From Patescibacteria group bacterium (lineage in GTDB: Bacteria > Patescibacteriota > Gracilibacteria > UBA1369), in contig JAHJEW010000030.1 of the NCBI GenBank assembly GCA_018825335.1, forward strand, positions 1 through 6,626: a stretch of DNA of 6,626 nt. The letters run 5' to 3'. The notes under the pieces were generated by a model that searched no databases, was not told the origin of the DNA, and saw only the letters and a program-made list of their open reading frames with translations. The position numbers and the translations under genes were made by a program. Each line of letters starts with the position of its first letter. Within the stretch, counting starts at the first letter, position 1. Shown piece after piece: positions 4,838 to 6,626 of the stretch.

Positions 4838-6286
4838 TTACCGCATGAATGAAGCTGGCACTTCTTTGGTCTGGCAGTGCACTGCCCCGGCACCGTAATT
4901 GCGCTCATTCAAGCCAATCACAGTGTGTTCCGGCATAGCCTTGCGGTATGCCTCCAGCGCTACCTCATCTTCTTCTACTCCATAAACAGGAACGATCACT
5001 TTATTGTTTAACGTTAAGCTGTTCAAATAAGTCCATTCTTGGACGGGGTGAGTGGTTTTTGGTAGTGGTATGCGAATGATTTTGTATTTAGTACCGTTTA
5101 CAGAATCCGTATGAGCTAAAGTCGTGGCTATGTTTTCCAGACTGTTGTACCATGAATGATCTTCTGAAACTTGGGCCACCATTATGGTATTAGCGTCAAT
5201 AAATTTTGTCACCATGTCCACATGACCGCAGGCTTCGCCGGGCACTGCCGAGAAAGTGATTAGTCTGCTGGCCCCAAAGTAATCAGTCATAATCTTTTCC
5301 AGATCTTCCCTGCTTACTTCTGGATTGTTTTCATATACCGATTCCATCATTAAAATTGTTCCCCGACCGTCAGTGATAATGTTACCGCCCTCAATCACGA
5401 TTGGCAGACGATGAACCGGCATATTAAGATAAGCCCCAATAACCGCACTGGCTTCGTTATCGTGCATCAAAGAACGCAAGCCAAGCGGCTGGTACGGATT
5501 CCAAATTAACACGTGATCGGAATTTATTCCTGTGGTCACAGTGATCGGCATAAAGTCACGAGCCCAAATGTCGTTAATGGGTACGTGGAAAAATTTGATA
5601 TTTGAAAGCTCGATCTGATTCTCAATTAAATATAGCTCAACTGCTTTTTGCCAAAACTCATTTGGCACCAAAATCCAGGCTTCGGCCTCGGTAACGATCT
5701 CAGATACCAAATTTAAATGCACAGACCAATCTTCTGCCAAGTGATAAACCGGCCAAGACACAAAAACTGCGCCAATGAGTTCGTATTCGCCAGGATAGCG
5801 AACAGGGGTGTTTGGCGGATCGAGCGGATAATATTCAGTAGAAACACTGCGAGCTTGAAAGGCATAATTGGTCGTGTCGATAGCTTGTAGACGGCGTAGA
5901 GCCTTATCTTTGTCAAGCCTCATATCCTCAAGTAGACCTGAATCGGTCATGAATTTTACCATTGCCTTGTCAGAATCTATTCCATAATAGGCCGCTTGCC
6001 ACTGCGGCGCGTACATTTTTTGAATCTCGGTCTGAACTCTTTCAAGATCAGCATCTGTTATGTTCCACACCTTTGGATCAAGTAGGCCTATAAGTTCTCT
6101 AATATCGTCTTTTGTGTAGGAGTGATATGGAAGCGGTATTGGCGCGGTTTTTACCGTGTTCAAAAACCTATTCTCAATCTGTCTGCGCTCAATTGTTGGG
6201 ATCACGAATTCTGTGACTAAAAGCACTACAATGATCCCAAGCGCAAAAATAATAAACGGCTTTTTGCTAAATTTTTGTTTTGTCAT
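4838..6286 (-). CDS. Membrane-anchored agmatine deiminase/peptidylarginine deiminase-family enzyme
   Basis: The 482-residue protein has a basic N-terminus, one hydrophobic segment (about 11-30), and a large domain probably held outside the membrane. Residues about 35-150 form a helical linker of unknown role. From about 160 to 482 it is a PAD_porph-type guanidino hydrolase domain with the catalytic series intact: WARDFMP (W241, R243, D244), EGGN (299-302), GHVD (H355, D357) and the nucleophile C471 in GAGAVHC. The family hydrolyses guanidino groups: agmatine to N-carbamoylputrescine, or arginine residues to citrulline. The signal anchor points to an exported enzyme, closer in setting to secreted peptidylarginine deiminases than to cytoplasmic agmatine deiminases, but the substrate is not decided. 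Cytoplasmic relatives are about 110 residues shorter at the N-terminus. The ATG at 6286 has no Shine-Dalgarno site and sits directly downstream of a -10 box. Confidence 0.92.
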   Translation of the reverse strand: MTKQKFSKKPFIIFALGIIVVLLVTEFVIPTIERRQIENRFLNTVKTAPIPLPYHSYTKDDIRELIGLLDPKVWNITDADLERVQTEIQKMYAPQWQAAYYGIDSDKAMVKFMTDSGLLEDMRLDKDKALRRLQAIDTTNYAFQARSVSTEYYPLDPPNTPVRYPGEYELIGAVFVSWPVYHLAEDWSVHLNLVSEIVTEAEAWILVPNEFWQKAVELYLIENQIELSNIKFFHVPINDIWARDFMPITVTTGINSDHVLIWNPYQPLGLRSLMHDNEASAVIGAYLNMPVHRLPIVIEGGNIITDGRGTILMMESVYENNPEVSREDLEKIMTDYFGASRLITFSAVPGEACGHVDMVTKFIDANTIMVAQVSEDHSWYNSLENIATTLAHTDSVNGTKYKIIRIPLPKTTHPVQEWTYLNSLTLNNKVIVPVYGVEEDEVALEAYRKAMPEHTVIGLNERNYGAGAVHCQTKEVPASFMR

Positions 6287-6291
6287 AAAAG

Positions 6292-6323
6292 ATTATATAG
6301 TCCATTTTATTATTAAATATCAA
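6292..6323 (-). promoter_or_regulatory. Putative promoter of the deiminase gene, possibly leaderless
   Basis: TTGATA (6318-6323) precedes overlapping -10 candidates: TATATA (6294-6299, spacer 18) and TATAAT (6292-6297, spacer 20). Only 5 nt separate TATAAT from the ATG, so transcription would begin at or next to the start codon. This fits the lack of a Shine-Dalgarno site. Confidence 0.45.
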
Positions 6324-6379
6324 CTCTGTACATTAATACTTTCGGAACGAAGCAAGAGCAAAAGGAAAACGGGTATTTC

Positions 6380-6534
6380 AGCTAACGGCGGCGTGTATGA
6401 GAAGTTTCGCCGACTTCCTTATTTTTATTATAGAGGAGGCGAAATTTGGGTGAAAGAAAAAGTGCAACCTCTGAAAATTATTAGCGCATTTTTTCTTGAA
6501 CCTCATACACGATGTTATGTGATGTACATGTTTT
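6380..6534. repeat. Structured attC-like element, second full copy
   Basis: It has the same architecture as the copy at 4069-4224, with mostly different bases. The outer stem is TAAC/GTTA (6383-6386 with 6514-6517), then unequal spacers (GGCGGC and GAT), then a perfect nine-pair arm GTGTATGAG/CTCATACAC (6393-6401, 6502-6510). Internal hairpin one pairs 6402-6411 with 6438-6447 (AAGTTTCGCC with GGCGAAATTT, one wobble). Hairpin two pairs 6454-6465 with 6484-6497, with a small bulge. Along the gene strand it opens with ACATAAC and ends with GTTAGCT, each one mismatch from the attC cores RYYYAAC and GTTRRRY. ATGTACATGTTTT follows at 6522-6534, as in the other copy. It lies upstream of the deiminase gene and would be downstream of a gene outside the window. 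Confidence 0.75.
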
Positions 6535-6539
6535 CCTTT

Positions 6540-6557
6540 AATTCGCCTTAGCGAATT
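6540..6557. other. Perfect short hairpin beside the structured element
   Basis: AATTCGC and GCGAATT form a seven-pair stem around the loop CTTA. On the minus strand it would lie after any gene ending near 6562. It has no T-run on that strand and only a weak one (GCTTTT) on the plus strand, so terminator function is doubtful. Confidence 0.4.
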
Positions 6558-6626
6558 GCTTTTAAAAGAAAGAAATGGATTTGATTTTTTCCGTTTGGGC
6601 GAGGGGTAAGAGGGATCCGCTATGTC
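6558..6626 (-). other. Unassigned edge sequence, possible gene end
   Basis: A minus-strand frame enters from the window edge and stops with TAA at 6562-6564, encoding a tail ending LLPLAQTEKIKSISFF. A plus-strand frame also starts with ATG at 6576 and runs off the edge. Both are too short to judge. The minus reading fits the one-direction gene order and the position of the element that would follow such a gene. Confidence 0.2.

Noticed and set aside
1..6286. Possible TGA recoding, since no complete gene here ends in TGA
   Set aside because: Eight genes ending in six TAA and two TAG is compatible with chance in AT-rich DNA, and no domain needs an internal TGA to be completed.
6156..6551. A 131-codon plus-strand frame
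   Set aside because: Its first part is antisense to the deiminase gene and the rest runs through the 6380-6534 element; the protein has no recognisable pattern.

Overview
The window is an AT-rich bacterial segment in which every credible gene lies on the minus strand, so it is best read from position 6626 down to 1. The genes are small: a single-domain SLH protein, a lipoprotein, a cupin, multispanning membrane proteins of poorly studied families, and a membrane-anchored deiminase. Stop codons are only TAA or TAG, most starts lack a clear Shine-Dalgarno site, and several promoters have a TATAAT-like -10 box. This style resembles Candidate Phyla Radiation (Patescibacteria) or metagenomic bacterial DNA. 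That assignment is inference, because no ribosomal or other phylogenetic marker is present.

In transcription order the layout is: a structured intergenic element (6380-6534); a membrane-anchored agmatine deiminase/PAD-family protein (6286-4838); a DUF998-like six-helix membrane protein (4804-4238); a second structured element (4224-4069); an unknown helical 96-residue protein (3991-3701); a half-copy of the element (3692-3655); a secreted single-SLH-domain protein (3602-3213); an adenine/adenosine deaminase (3191-2172) in the same reading frame 21 nt downstream; a degraded copy of the element (2165-2084); and then a compact run of cupin (2059-1661), lipoprotein (1631-1047), isoprenylcysteine methyltransferase-like protein (997-323) and an overlapping membrane protein that leaves the window (329-1).

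The genes do not form one obvious pathway. What links them is the layout. One or two unrelated genes in one orientation are followed, directly after the last stop codon, by a member of a single repeat family. The two best copies (4069-4224 and 6380-6534) fold into an outer stem carrying two internal hairpins. Read along the gene strand they end in GTTAGGC and GTTAGCT, which are a match and a near-match to the attC core site GTTRRRY of integron gene cassettes. The favoured but unproven reading is a decayed, integrase-less cassette array, or a cassette-like mobile repeat family that has scattered unrelated genes here. No integrase, transposase, tRNA, rRNA or CRISPR array is visible.
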